From: Syntrophomonadaceae bacterium
GTDB lineage: Bacteria; Bacillota_D; Dethiobacteria; DTU022; UBA8154
Assembly (NCBI GenBank): GCA_007120815.1
Contig: SKMY01000233.1
Location: forward strand, 1 to 12,326
Length of the DNA: 12,326 nt
Reading direction: 5' to 3'
Below the pieces are notes generated by a model. It did no database searches. It saw nothing but the letters and a program-made list of their open reading frames with translations, and was not told the DNA's origin. Below, piece by piece: positions 6,904 to 12,326 of this stretch. The position numbers and the translations under genes were made by a program. How positions within the stretch are numbered: position 1 is the stretch's first letter; each line of letters starts with the position of its first letter.

Positions 6904-7866
6904 TGAGCTCGAATCAAATTCCCTGTGCAAATCATAAAGATTTAACGCAAGCTGCTCAATATAATCTACCCCTTTTTCCCCTCTTTCCAGGAGATCAAAC
7001 CAGCGTCCAGGTATGGCCCCCTTGCCGTGGAATCCTCCGGCTATGGCCCCCGTCATGGCAGCAATGGTATCCGTGTCCCCTCCAAGGCCCACCGCATAAA
7101 CAACGCTTTCTTCAAAGTCGTCGACATGTTTCAAGAAAGAAAAAATTGCTGAGGGGACGGAAGTCAGCGCCCGGCTGTCGTTTCCAAGCAACCTGACCAC
7201 ATCTTCAACAGAGGAATTTTCTTCTAACAAGGTTCTGATGGTATCCATTTTTTCAAGGTAGGGCGATCCCGCAGGTAGAATGTCCTTAAGGGCGCTTAAA
7301 AAATGCGCTGTATCAATTCTCTTTTCCAGGTCGGCAGTAATACCGAGGGCAACAGCATAAGCCTGGAGCAGCGCCCCCTCCTGGCCCCAGGGGTGAGTGT
7401 GAGTAATTAAGCAAGATGTGTAAACGGCTTCCTTCAGCGCCTCCCTATCGTGACAGTACAGGCAGCCAATGGGGGCAATGCGCATGGATGCGCCGTTACC
7501 GTAAGATCCTCCTTCAAACACCTGCTTCCCCGCCTCTTTCCAGCTAACACCAGCACGGAGCATTTCCATGGCTTTACGGCTTCCCGCACCATAACCCCTA
7601 AGCGGGTTAAAATTTTCCAAAAAGGAATGGGCCAGGTCTGCTCCGTTTATTCCTCTACTTCGAACCAGGCTTTCAGCCAGGGCAATCATCATTTCCGTGT
7701 CATCCGTGTACGTACCTGCGCCCAGGCGTGCGTCAAGCATATTCCTAACCTGGCCGTAATTCTTTTTTATGGCCGCTGCAGAGGTCCCTTCCAACGGCAT
7801 ACCAAGCGCATCACCGGTGTGGGTACCCAGCAGCGCACCACTAAATTTCTCTGCCCGTGTAACCAC
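6901..7866 (-). CDS. ADP-ribosylglycohydrolase (DraG-like) family protein
   Basis: 321 residues from a GTG start at 7866, with AAGGAGG upstream (about 10 nt). The family is all-helical, binds two Mg2+ and hydrolyses ADP-ribose from proteins or small molecules. Metal ligands are visible: T54, D55 and D56 in TYTDDTE, and D264, D266 and T267 in GGDTDT. GNGASMRIAP (123-132) and THTHP (155-159) are further family motifs. It lies 47 bp downstream of the CoA-transferase B gene, in the same direction and with no terminator between them, so it is probably the last gene of that unit. No dinitrogenase reductase target is present in the window, so a nitrogenase role should not be assumed. The substrate is unknown. 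Confidence 0.9.
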   Translation of the reverse strand: MVTRAEKFSGALLGTHTGDALGMPLEGTSAAAIKKNYGQVRNMLDARLGAGTYTDDTEMMIALAESLVRSRGINGADLAHSFLENFNPLRGYGAGSRKAMEMLRAGVSWKEAGKQVFEGGSYGNGASMRIAPIGCLYCHDREALKEAVYTSCLITHTHPWGQEGALLQAYAVALGITADLEKRIDTAHFLSALKDILPAGSPYLEKMDTIRTLLEENSSVEDVVRLLGNDSRALTSVPSAIFSFLKHVDDFEESVVYAVGLGGDTDTIAAMTGAIAGGFHGKGAIPGRWFDLLERGEKGVDYIEQLALNLYDLHREFDSSS

Positions 7867-7913
7867 TAATCCTTAACCTCCTTGTGATTTAATCCTTATC
7901 CTCATTATTGTTA

Positions 7914-8645
7914 TCATCCATAAAAAGCCGTTTTAACAAAGGAGGGATAAGCTTCTTTTAGTTTTTCTTTAACATCCTTCCGCAGCAATTCTAGTTCCTG
8001 AGGGCGAGGCGCCTCCGTTTCCGGAACCCGGTCAAGATTTTTCAGGCCAAAACCCGTATTTTCTATCACCTGCTGTAGGCTGACGCCGGGATGAATAGAT
8101 TCTAACTCCAGGCGACCGTCGGCATCTTGATACTTAAAAACACACAGGGGGGTAATGCACTTTTCCGGGCGACCTCTTCTCATCACCTCAGGTGGGGATT
8201 TTCCTGCCCCGGTAACAAAATCAACTTTTTCAACAAAGGAGCGGGTATTGTGATCGGTCTTGAATAGAATAACCCGCGGGACCGTGTAATAAAGCGTTCC
8301 GGTACCGGCCCCGCCTGGCAGCCTGACTTTTGGTTGAATATAATTTCCCAGTACATGAAGGTTCGTGTTGCCATACTGGTCTATCTGGGCCCCGCCAAGA
8401 AAAAAGAGGTCCACCGCTCCTTTTTGGGCCAGGTCAAAAAACTCTTTTATTCCCTCGTTAAAAGGCCAATATTCCCTCACCATCCAGACGGCCAGTGCTG
8501 CATTGGGGGCATGATTGAGTTTTGCCAGTATCGCACCGGCTGCAGGAATCGGGGATAGGGTACCCACAGCAACCGTCTCAAAGTCATGAATTTCGCGGGA
8601 TATAACCGCCGCCATGAGCTCTTCAACCGTATAATGATCTGACAT
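7914..8645 (-). CDS. CoA-transferase family (family I) subunit B
   Basis: 243 residues from an ATG at 8645, with GGTGG 11 nt ahead. Fold and motifs match the beta subunit of glutaconate/3-oxoacid-type CoA transferases and IpdB-like hydrolases: HAPN at 45-48, GGAQIDQYGNTN at 84-95, and RLPGGAGTG at 108-116. The HAPN segment is normally followed six residues later by the catalytic Glu of an ESG motif. Here that place is W54, and the nearest Glu is E58. By this hand alignment the catalytic Glu is missing, which would fit the hydrolase-like IpdAB branch rather than a true transferase. It follows the A-subunit gene with a 62-bp gap and should form a heteromer with it. The substrate is a CoA thioester of unknown kind. 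Family sure, reaction uncertain. Confidence 0.85.
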   Translation of the reverse strand: MSDHYTVEELMAAVISREIHDFETVAVGTLSPIPAAGAILAKLNHAPNAALAVWMVREYWPFNEGIKEFFDLAQKGAVDLFFLGGAQIDQYGNTNLHVLGNYIQPKVRLPGGAGTGTLYYTVPRVILFKTDHNTRSFVEKVDFVTGAGKSPPEVMRRGRPEKCITPLCVFKYQDADGRLELESIHPGVSLQQVIENTGFGLKNLDRVPETEAPRPQELELLRKDVKEKLKEAYPSFVKTAFYG

Positions 8646-8707
8646 AATAATAATACCACCTTATCTCACGAATTTTCTTCTTAATAAAAACAACTAACTC
8701 TTATCCA

Positions 8708-9511
8708 TCAACCATTCATAAAAGCATCCAGGTAGTCGGACATAGACGCGTCTTCCTTGGCCGCTTTGAGATAGTTTCGGATGGCTTCATCTTCCAAGTC
8801 ATAGTACCCAGCGCAACGGGTGGGTCGAGCACCTCCGGGAAGAAGCACAACTTTTGTGACATATATTGAAGGGATGATGATATCCTCCCTGGTGACAACG
8901 TCATAAACACTTGGCACCATTTCCTCACATGTCACGAAAACGCTTTTTGACGCTCGAGCCAAAAGGGGATCGTTTTCAAACCGATCGACTAAAACATTGC
9001 CGGAAAAATCCGCTTTTTTGGCATGAATCAGCGCAACATCAGGTACAATAGCAGGTACAACAACAACTTTGTCCTCCCCGTACGGGTTGTCAATCACTTT
9101 AAAGTCGGGGCGGATATGCAAATAATCTGTTCCGATTATCCCGCGAACAGCCATAAAAGGTAACCCCATGGCTCCAGCCTGGAGCCCGGCCAGCAAACTG
9201 GGTCAGGTGTGTTCTACACACTTAATTTTGTTTTCCTGGGAATACCGCCTTAAATTGGGCGCAAGCCCATACTCCCACAGGCCCATTTGCGCGAACTCAA
9301 TGGATTCCACAGCACCTGCACCGATCATCAAATCCGCTGCAAATCCCCCCACCGGCGAAGCCACCAGGTTGAGTTTCCTGCACCCGGATAACAACACCTG
9401 CCGAATCAGCTGCACGGGGTTCATGTGAACGGATTGCCCTCCCAGGGCAATTTTTTGGCCCTGTTGAAAATATGGGCTTAAGTCCGCCAAAGGCACGTTT
9501 TTATTTGTCAT
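8708..9511 (-). pseudogene. CoA-transferase family subunit A, interrupted by an in-frame TGA
   Basis: One continuous frame of 267 codons plus a TGA stop runs from an ATG at 9511, with AAAGGAAAG upstream. It is broken only by TGA at 9203-9205 (codon 103). The part before the TGA (102 residues, IALGGQSVHMNP near 21-32, SPVGGFAADLMIGAG near 67-81) and the part after it (AGLQAGAMGLPF, LIHAKKADFSGN, then a full C-terminus) are both typical of the alpha subunit and in the same frame. No ribosome site precedes the second part, so it should not be made alone. Explanations, in falling likelihood: recent nonsense mutation or sequence error; stop read-through; selenocysteine insertion, helped by a hairpin at 9170-9186. 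TGA is used as the real stop of this gene and of subunit B, so there is no general recoding. First gene of the unit. Confidence 0.75.
9170..9186 (-). other. Perfect 7-bp hairpin downstream of the in-frame TGA
   Basis: On the mRNA strand GGCUCCA, loop GGC, UGGAGCC. The stem begins 16 nt after the UGA and the loop 23 nt after it, and the first loop base is G. This meets the loose spacing and loop rule I recall for bacterial SECIS elements. The same bases encode GLQAGA, a conserved part of the protein, so the symmetry may be chance. Confidence 0.35.
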
Positions 9512-9539
9512 TATCTTTCCTTTCCTTTCATTTTTTTTT

Positions 9540-9568
9540 ATTATAGCAAAACATTTCCTTCATTTACA
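9540..9568 (-). promoter_or_regulatory. Extended -10 promoter of the CoA-transferase unit
   Basis: Minus-strand TGC-TATAAT (TATAAT at 9540-9545, TGn extension at 9546-9548). A weak TGTAAA lies 17 bp upstream at 9563-9568. The perfect extended -10 would compensate for the poor -35. Start expected near 9533, about 22 nt before the ATG at 9511. Confidence 0.6.
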
Positions 9569-9629
9569 TGGTATGAAACATTGATTCAAGGAAAATATAA
9601 AACCAGACTAATTGAAATGGAGGGATATT

Positions 9630-9863
9630 ATGCAGTCCATGAAAACCGATATTAAAAATATAGGTAAGGCTGAATTTATGTCACTTTTTCACCTGTATCA
9701 CACCGAATCATTGTGTTCAAAAAAATTAAGCACATACCTTAACCAGGTGCAGGATCCCACCTTGAAAAACTTGATCAGCAAAATGAGCAGTCAGTGCCAG
9801 GAAAGAGCCGATCGTTTATCTTCCTTTTTGCAGGAAGCTGGAGGCGATCATTTACTTTCTTAA
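9630..9863 (+). CDS. Small helical protein, possibly spore-coat related
   Basis: 77 residues from the ATG at 9630, preceded by GGAGGG five bases ahead. An in-frame TTG at 9612 is less likely. The sequence is almost all amphipathic helix: a first helix around 12-36 with LYHTESLCSKKLSTYL, and a second around 42-70 with LISKMSSQCQERADRLSSFL. It resembles half of a ferritin-like bundle. It has two Cys (C29, C53) and no signal peptide or membrane segment. I do not recognise it as a named family. Its size, helical pattern and place 74 bp before a CotF-family gene in the same direction suggest a spore coat or related structural role, by association only. Confidence 0.6.
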   Translation: MQSMKTDIKNIGKAEFMSLFHLYHTESLCSKKLSTYLNQVQDPTLKNLISKMSSQCQERADRLSSFLQEAGGDHLLS

Positions 9864-9870
9864 CGTTGCT

Positions 9871-9911
9871 AACTGGAAAGATTGAATGACAAAATGACAA
9901 CTGGAAAAGAT
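9871..9911 (+). repeat. Imperfect direct repeat overlapping the cotF-like promoter
   Basis: AACTGGAAAGAT at 9871-9882 recurs as AACTGGAAAAGAT at 9899-9911, with ATGACA also occurring twice between them. Probably a small local duplication; the second copy supplies part of the -10 region. Confidence 0.4.
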
Positions 9912-9914
9912 AAT
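9886..9914 (+). promoter_or_regulatory. Possible sigma-A-like promoter before the cotF-like gene
   Basis: ATGACA (9886-9891), 17 bp, GATAAT (9909-9914); each hexamer has five of six consensus bases. The transcript would start near 9921, only about 17 nt before the ATG at 9938. A coat gene would be expected to use a sporulation sigma factor, so this may be coincidental. Confidence 0.35.
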
Positions 9915-9937
9915 TTTACACCCTAAGGAGGTTTAAT

Positions 9938-10183
9938 ATGCCACATCACCAGGAGCATCAACTAACGGAAAAAGATATGGCCGGTGATGTTCTTACCGGC
10001 ACGAAGCACTTGGCCCAGTGTTACATGACCGCCATCATGGAATCCCAGGATCAAAACCTGCGGCAAACCTTTAAAGATTTTCACGATCAATGCTTGAGCG
10101 ATCAGGAAAGAATTTTTCAAGTCATGCAAAAAAATGGCTGGTACAAAGTGCCCATGATCCTGGATGAAATGCAGCAGCGCTAG
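9938..10183 (+). CDS. CotF-family spore coat protein
   Basis: 81 residues, with AAGGAGGT six bases ahead of the ATG. LTEKDMAGDVLTGTKHLAQ (residues 9-27), a second helix with LRQTFKDFHDQCLSDQERIF, and QKNGWYKVP near the C-terminus match the Coat_F domain. In that domain two helices are followed by a conserved M-Q-x-x-G-W-Y-x-V/P end. Proteins of this family sit in the spore coat of Bacillus and clostridia, where they are structural. It is shorter than B. subtilis CotF and close to the many single-domain clostridial members. Downstream there is no gene on the same strand before the terminator at 10422. Its presence is the best evidence here that the organism forms endospores. Confidence 0.85.
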   Translation: MPHHQEHQLTEKDMAGDVLTGTKHLAQCYMTAIMESQDQNLRQTFKDFHDQCLSDQERIFQVMQKNGWYKVPMILDEMQQR

Positions 10184-10300
10184 CACCAGGTTCGTCCTTA
10201 ATAAATCCGCTTCTGAGCAAGGAGCTTGTATCTTCAGTAAAACCGGCGTCTGTCAGCTACGAGGACGGTTACATAGTCATCGGAGCGCAGCAGAGGCTGC

Positions 10301-10336
10301 GGGGACATTCCTTTTGTTTTTTAGAGGTGTGTCCCC
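10301..10336. repeat. GGGGACA inverted repeat, REP-like
   Basis: GGGGACATTCCT (10301-10312) faces AGGTGTGTCCCC (10325-10336) across 12 T-rich bases. Ten of twelve arm positions match. GGGGACA palindromes of this kind are often dispersed repeats mobilised in trans by REP-associated (Y1) transposases. No transposase is in the window, so this is a candidate only. Confidence 0.45.
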
Positions 10337-10362
10337 ATGCTTTGTAGCGAAGTCCGCAGGGA

Positions 10363-10397
10363 AGACGCTGGAAGCGCCCCCGTGGCGTTTAGCGTTT
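10363..10397. repeat. Double-stem hairpin
   Basis: AAGCGCC (10372-10378) pairs with GGCGTTT (10384-10390) around a 5-nt loop. The flanking AGACGCT (10363-10369) pairs with AGCGTTT (10391-10397). Only a GG bulge separates the stems, and some pairs are G-T. The long near-continuous stem is probably part of the same repeat element as the GGGGACA palindrome. Confidence 0.4.
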
Positions 10398-10421
10398 AGA
10401 AATAAGCTGGTTAACCTAAAT

Positions 10422-10450
10422 ATACCCGGTGAGCGGGTATTATTTATTTA
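10422..10450 (+). terminator. Intrinsic terminator between convergent genes
   Basis: ATACCCG, loop GTGAG, CGGGTAT (10422-10440), followed by TATTTATTTATT on the plus strand. It would end the coat-gene transcript. On the opposite strand the tail is not T-rich, so it is weaker for the hydrolase gene ending at 10455. Confidence 0.65.
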
Positions 10451-10454
10451 TTGC

Positions 10455-11129
10455 TCATGAAAATAAAAACCGCTTGATAAACCGCTCAACATTTTTTGCC
10501 GGGGCAATGATTCCAAAATGCCCTTCGGCTAGTATATCCGCTTTGAGTTCTAAAAGCTGTGCCAGGGAAGCTTTCCATGTTTTCCTGTCCGACCCCCATT
10601 GTGGATGCAAGGGCCCGTGCAGATCCTGACCAAATAATAATCGTCCTTCGGGAAAATCCCCCCAAGCCACCATACTACCTGGTGTGTGGCCGGGAGCATG
10701 CTGCAGGACAATTTTTTGCTCTCCCAAATAAATGATCTCTTGTTCCCCTTCTACAACTGTATCAATTTCGACAGGGTGATAAGGAATTCCATAAAAATCC
10801 GCAGCCACTTTCTCCGGTGCTTTTCCTTCTATCGCATCCGCATCCAGAACGTGTGCCAAAACTTCCGGGTTAAAACGTTTTTTTAGTGCTGCCAACCCGC
10901 CGCTGTGATCGATATGGCAGTGTGTGACGATGATTCTACTAATATTTTGCGGGTCAAAACCTAACTGCTCAATATGACGCAAGATGATATCGACAGAGGG
11001 ACCGCACCCGCTGTCAACCAAACAGAGTTCTCCATCATTTTCCAGCAAATAGACGCTGCCGTCCTCGGGTGCAGACAGTTCACTTCCACCGATGCAATAA
11101 ACGTTTCTCAACACAACAAACCCGGCCAT
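10455..11129 (-). CDS. Metallo-beta-lactamase-fold hydrolase (glyoxalase II-like group)
   Basis: 224 residues from the ATG at 11129, with GGGGAG seven bases ahead. The two-metal site is complete: THCHIDH (H70, H72, D74, H75), H148 in GHTPGS, D169 in GQDLHG, and H204 in AEGHFG. The superfamily covers hydroxyacylglutathione hydrolases, lactonases, RNases and others. The short length, the absence of extra domains and the AEGHFG end point to a small-molecule thioester or lactone hydrolase, but no substrate can be named. C42 and C71 lie next to the active-site motifs and are probably not ligands. It stands alone, convergent with the coat genes and divergent from the helicase. Confidence 0.85.
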   Translation of the reverse strand: MAGFVVLRNVYCIGGSELSAPEDGSVYLLENDGELCLVDSGCGPSVDIILRHIEQLGFDPQNISRIIVTHCHIDHSGGLAALKKRFNPEVLAHVLDADAIEGKAPEKVAADFYGIPYHPVEIDTVVEGEQEIIYLGEQKIVLQHAPGHTPGSMVAWGDFPEGRLLFGQDLHGPLHPQWGSDRKTWKASLAQLLELKADILAEGHFGIIAPAKNVERFIKRFLFS

Positions 11130-11201
11130 TCTTACGCTCCCCTATTTTACGTGTATTGAATAAACTATTCCATAATTGCGGCATAATTCCTGCTATAATA
11201 A

Positions 11202-11293
11202 TCATAAAAGAGCTTTTTGAACAGCATCTTCGGGGGCATAAGCCACAATCAAACCGTTCAACTGCCTGAACCGATCACGCCGATGTAAAGCAT
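11202..11293 (-). pseudogene. Remnant of a small gene with a large internal deletion
   Basis: A good ribosome site, AAAGGAG (11303-11309), precedes an ATG at 11293 that encodes MLYIGVIGSGS and then stops at TGA. Shifted by two bases, the following 60 nt (from TTG) encode LNGLIVAYAPEDAVQKALL, ending in TGA at 11202. The first piece looks like the N-terminus, and the second like the C-terminus (aPEDAVqkAL), of a Rossmann-type protein similar to the TIGR00725/lysine-decarboxylase-like family. The best explanation is deletion of the gene body, with both ends left behind and out of frame. A translated leader peptide MLYIGVIGSGS is an alternative. Too short for certainty. Confidence 0.45.
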
Positions 11294-11321
11294 ATACAAA
11301 TTCTCCTTTCTGGATTATAAT
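11293..11321 (+). promoter_or_regulatory. Possible promoter of the helicase gene
   Basis: TATACA (11293-11298), 17 bp, perfect TATAAT (11316-11321). The start would fall near 11328, leaving a leader of about 64 nt. The hexamers overlap the start of the gene remnant on the other strand. Confidence 0.4.
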
Positions 11322-11379
11322 GAAAAAGGGTTTTCTTGGTCTTGGGCAATTAAAAAAGTAGTGGTAATAAACTTATCGA

Positions 11380-11391
11380 GGTGTATACACC
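11380..11391. promoter_or_regulatory. Perfect 12-bp palindrome abutting the helicase start codon
   Basis: GGTGTATACACC is fully self-complementary. It ends on the base before the ATG and overlaps the GAGGTG ribosome site (11378-11383). A protein bound here could block transcription or, as RNA, the site could dimerise or hide the ribosome site. Confidence 0.35.
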
Positions 11392-12326
11392 ATGACCGCA
11401 GCTGATGACAGTCACAACTTGCAGCCTTTTAGATGTTCGGTCAACGACCATGCCACATGGTTAAAAAAGCTTGATGATGAGCTTAATACTGAACAGTTTG
11501 ACTTTGTAACCCGGCAAAGTCCGGTTATCTTGGGCATTGCAGGTCCGGGTTCGGGAAAAACCCGGGCATTGACGTACCGGGTCGCTCATTTGATCCAGGA
11601 AGGCGTTTCACCAGAGAACATCCTTCTGGTAACGTTCACCAACAAAGCTGCTGAAGAAATGAAGAGCCGGGTCAAAGGTATTCTGGGCTTTTTCCCCAAG
11701 GGGTTATGGGCAGGCACCTTTCACAGTACAGGGGCTAGAATATTGAGGAAGCATGCCCGCCTGGTTGGTCGAACACCGAACTTTTCTATACTGGATGAAA
11801 ATGATAGAGAAGCACTGCTTAAATCATCCCTGGCCGCCTTTAAACGGGATTTAAAAATTTACGATCAAAACGTGTTAATTAAGCGTGGGTTATTAAATAA
11901 AATAATCAGTTCAGCAAGAAATTCATTACTGGATCTGGAAACTTATATGGGTAAAAACATGCCTCATCTAGTCGAATATGTCCCTCTCATCCGCCGGGTA
12001 GAGACGCTTTACGAAGATAAAAAGCGCGCCTCAAACGTTTTTGATTTTGACGATCTCCTGGTGACCTGGTTAACTTTGCTTTCAGAAAACGAATCCATAA
12101 GAACCCTGTACCAGGAACAGTTTCAACATATTCTTGTTGACGAGTTTCAGGATACCAACGCTGTCCAGGATCATATTGTCATGCTCTTGGGAGAAAAGAG
12201 CGCCGTTTGTCTCGTTGGGGATGATGCGCAATCAATATACAGTTTCCGCTGTGCAGAGATCGGAAACATCCTTGACCTGCCTCAAAAAAAGCCCGGATGT
12301 TCGATCATCAAGCTGGTGCAAAATTA
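11392..12326 (+). CDS. UvrD/PcrA-type superfamily 1 DNA helicase (3' end beyond the window)
   Basis: 311 codons from the ATG at 11392 (GAGGTG eight bases ahead) run off the right edge. Motifs in order: Q of LNTEQ at 35; Walker A GPGSGKT at 51-57; motif Ia VTFTNKAAEEM at 80-90; TFHS at 109-112; motif II VDEFQDTN at 249-256; motif III GDDAQSIYSFR at 276-286; and the first residues of motif IV (LVQN). This is an ATP-dependent 3'-5' helicase of the repair type. It differs from standard PcrA/UvrD in the A-x-x-I-Y-S-F stretch of motif III and in about 30 residues ahead of the Q motif, so it is probably a second UvrD-like helicase rather than the housekeeping PcrA. The C-terminal 2B domain is not in view. 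Confidence 0.93.
   Translation, partial: MTAADDSHNLQPFRCSVNDHATWLKKLDDELNTEQFDFVTRQSPVILGIAGPGSGKTRALTYRVAHLIQEGVSPENILLVTFTNKAAEEMKSRVKGILGFFPKGLWAGTFHSTGARILRKHARLVGRTPNFSILDENDREALLKSSLAAFKRDLKIYDQNVLIKRGLLNKIISSARNSLLDLETYMGKNMPHLVEYVPLIRRVETLYEDKKRASNVFDFDDLLVTWLTLLSENESIRTLYQEQFQHILVDEFQDTNAVQDHIVMLLGEKSAVCLVGDDAQSIYSFRCAEIGNILDLPQKKPGCSIIKLVQN

Larger units (their letters stand above)
10184..10454. other. Gene-free stretch rich in inverted repeats
   Basis: No credible coding frame: the two plus-strand frames of 66-98 codons here have no ribosome site or family resemblance. The stretch holds, in order, a GCAGC/GCTGC mini-hairpin near 10287-10300, a 12-bp-arm inverted repeat (10301-10336), a double-stem hairpin (10363-10397) and a terminator (10422-10450). 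It looks like a small non-coding repeat element inserted between two convergent genes. Confidence 0.5.

Noticed and set aside
7450..7869. Plus-strand frame of 139 codons
   Set aside because: Shadow of the ADP-ribosylglycohydrolase gene, which has complete metal-binding motifs.
8708..9196. Second part of the CoA-transferase A gene as an independent gene starting at TTG 9196
   Set aside because: No ribosome site precedes it, and the frame continues the upstream part exactly through the TGA, so it is the same gene.
9203..9205. General reassignment of TGA to an amino acid in this organism
   Set aside because: TGA is the natural stop of the CoA-transferase A, B and metallo-beta-lactamase-fold genes, and no other gene here has an internal TGA.
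1..12326. CRISPR array, tRNA, rRNA, integrase or insertion sequence with transposase
   Set aside because: No regularly spaced repeats, tRNA-like cloverleaf, rRNA stretch or transposase/integrase frame was seen on either strand.

Overview
The window looks like a chromosomal segment of an anaerobic, spore-forming Firmicute. The Peptococcaceae/Desulfotomaculum-type clostridia are the best guess. The reasons are a CotF-type spore coat protein, a citramalate synthase route to isoleucine, a short methionine synthase of the kind seen in anaerobes, strong AGGAGG ribosome sites, and frequent GTG/TTG starts. This placement is inferred from gene content only.

Left part (1-6754), all on the minus strand. 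Read in the direction of transcription, a sigma-A-type promoter overlaps the stop codon of the preceding gene. It drives cimA (citramalate synthase), a short MetE-like methionine synthase, and then three consecutive M42 metallo-aminopeptidase paralogues. These genes are tightly spaced, with gaps of 34, 47 and 2 bp and one 10-bp overlap, so they are probably one operon joining amino-acid synthesis to peptide recycling. After a 289-bp gap comes a separate unit: a strong promoter with a palindrome in its spacer, a structured leader RNA ending in an intrinsic terminator right before the start codon, and the first 195 codons of a Rossmann/DUF2520 dehydrogenase-like protein that runs off the left edge.

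Middle (6901-9511), minus strand: a three-gene unit from an extended -10 promoter near 9545. It encodes CoA-transferase family subunit A, subunit B and an ADP-ribosylglycohydrolase-family protein. Subunit A is cut by an in-frame TGA in an otherwise intact reading frame, with a perfect 7-bp hairpin just downstream. Subunit B has Trp where the family normally carries its catalytic Glu, by a hand alignment.

Right part (9630-12326): two small helical proteins on the plus strand, the second a CotF-family spore coat protein. They are followed by a gene-free stretch full of inverted repeats and a terminator. Next is a minus-strand metallo-beta-lactamase-fold hydrolase, then a 262-bp gap with what looks like the remnant of a deleted gene. 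Last is the first 311 codons of a UvrD/PcrA-type helicase on the plus strand, whose start codon directly abuts a perfect 12-bp palindrome.

Most of the window is ordinary metabolism. The parts that deserve a second look are the DUF2520 leader RNA, the in-frame TGA in the CoA-transferase A gene, the unusual CoA-transferase B subunit, the inverted-repeat cluster at 10250-10400, and the gene remnant at 11202-11293.
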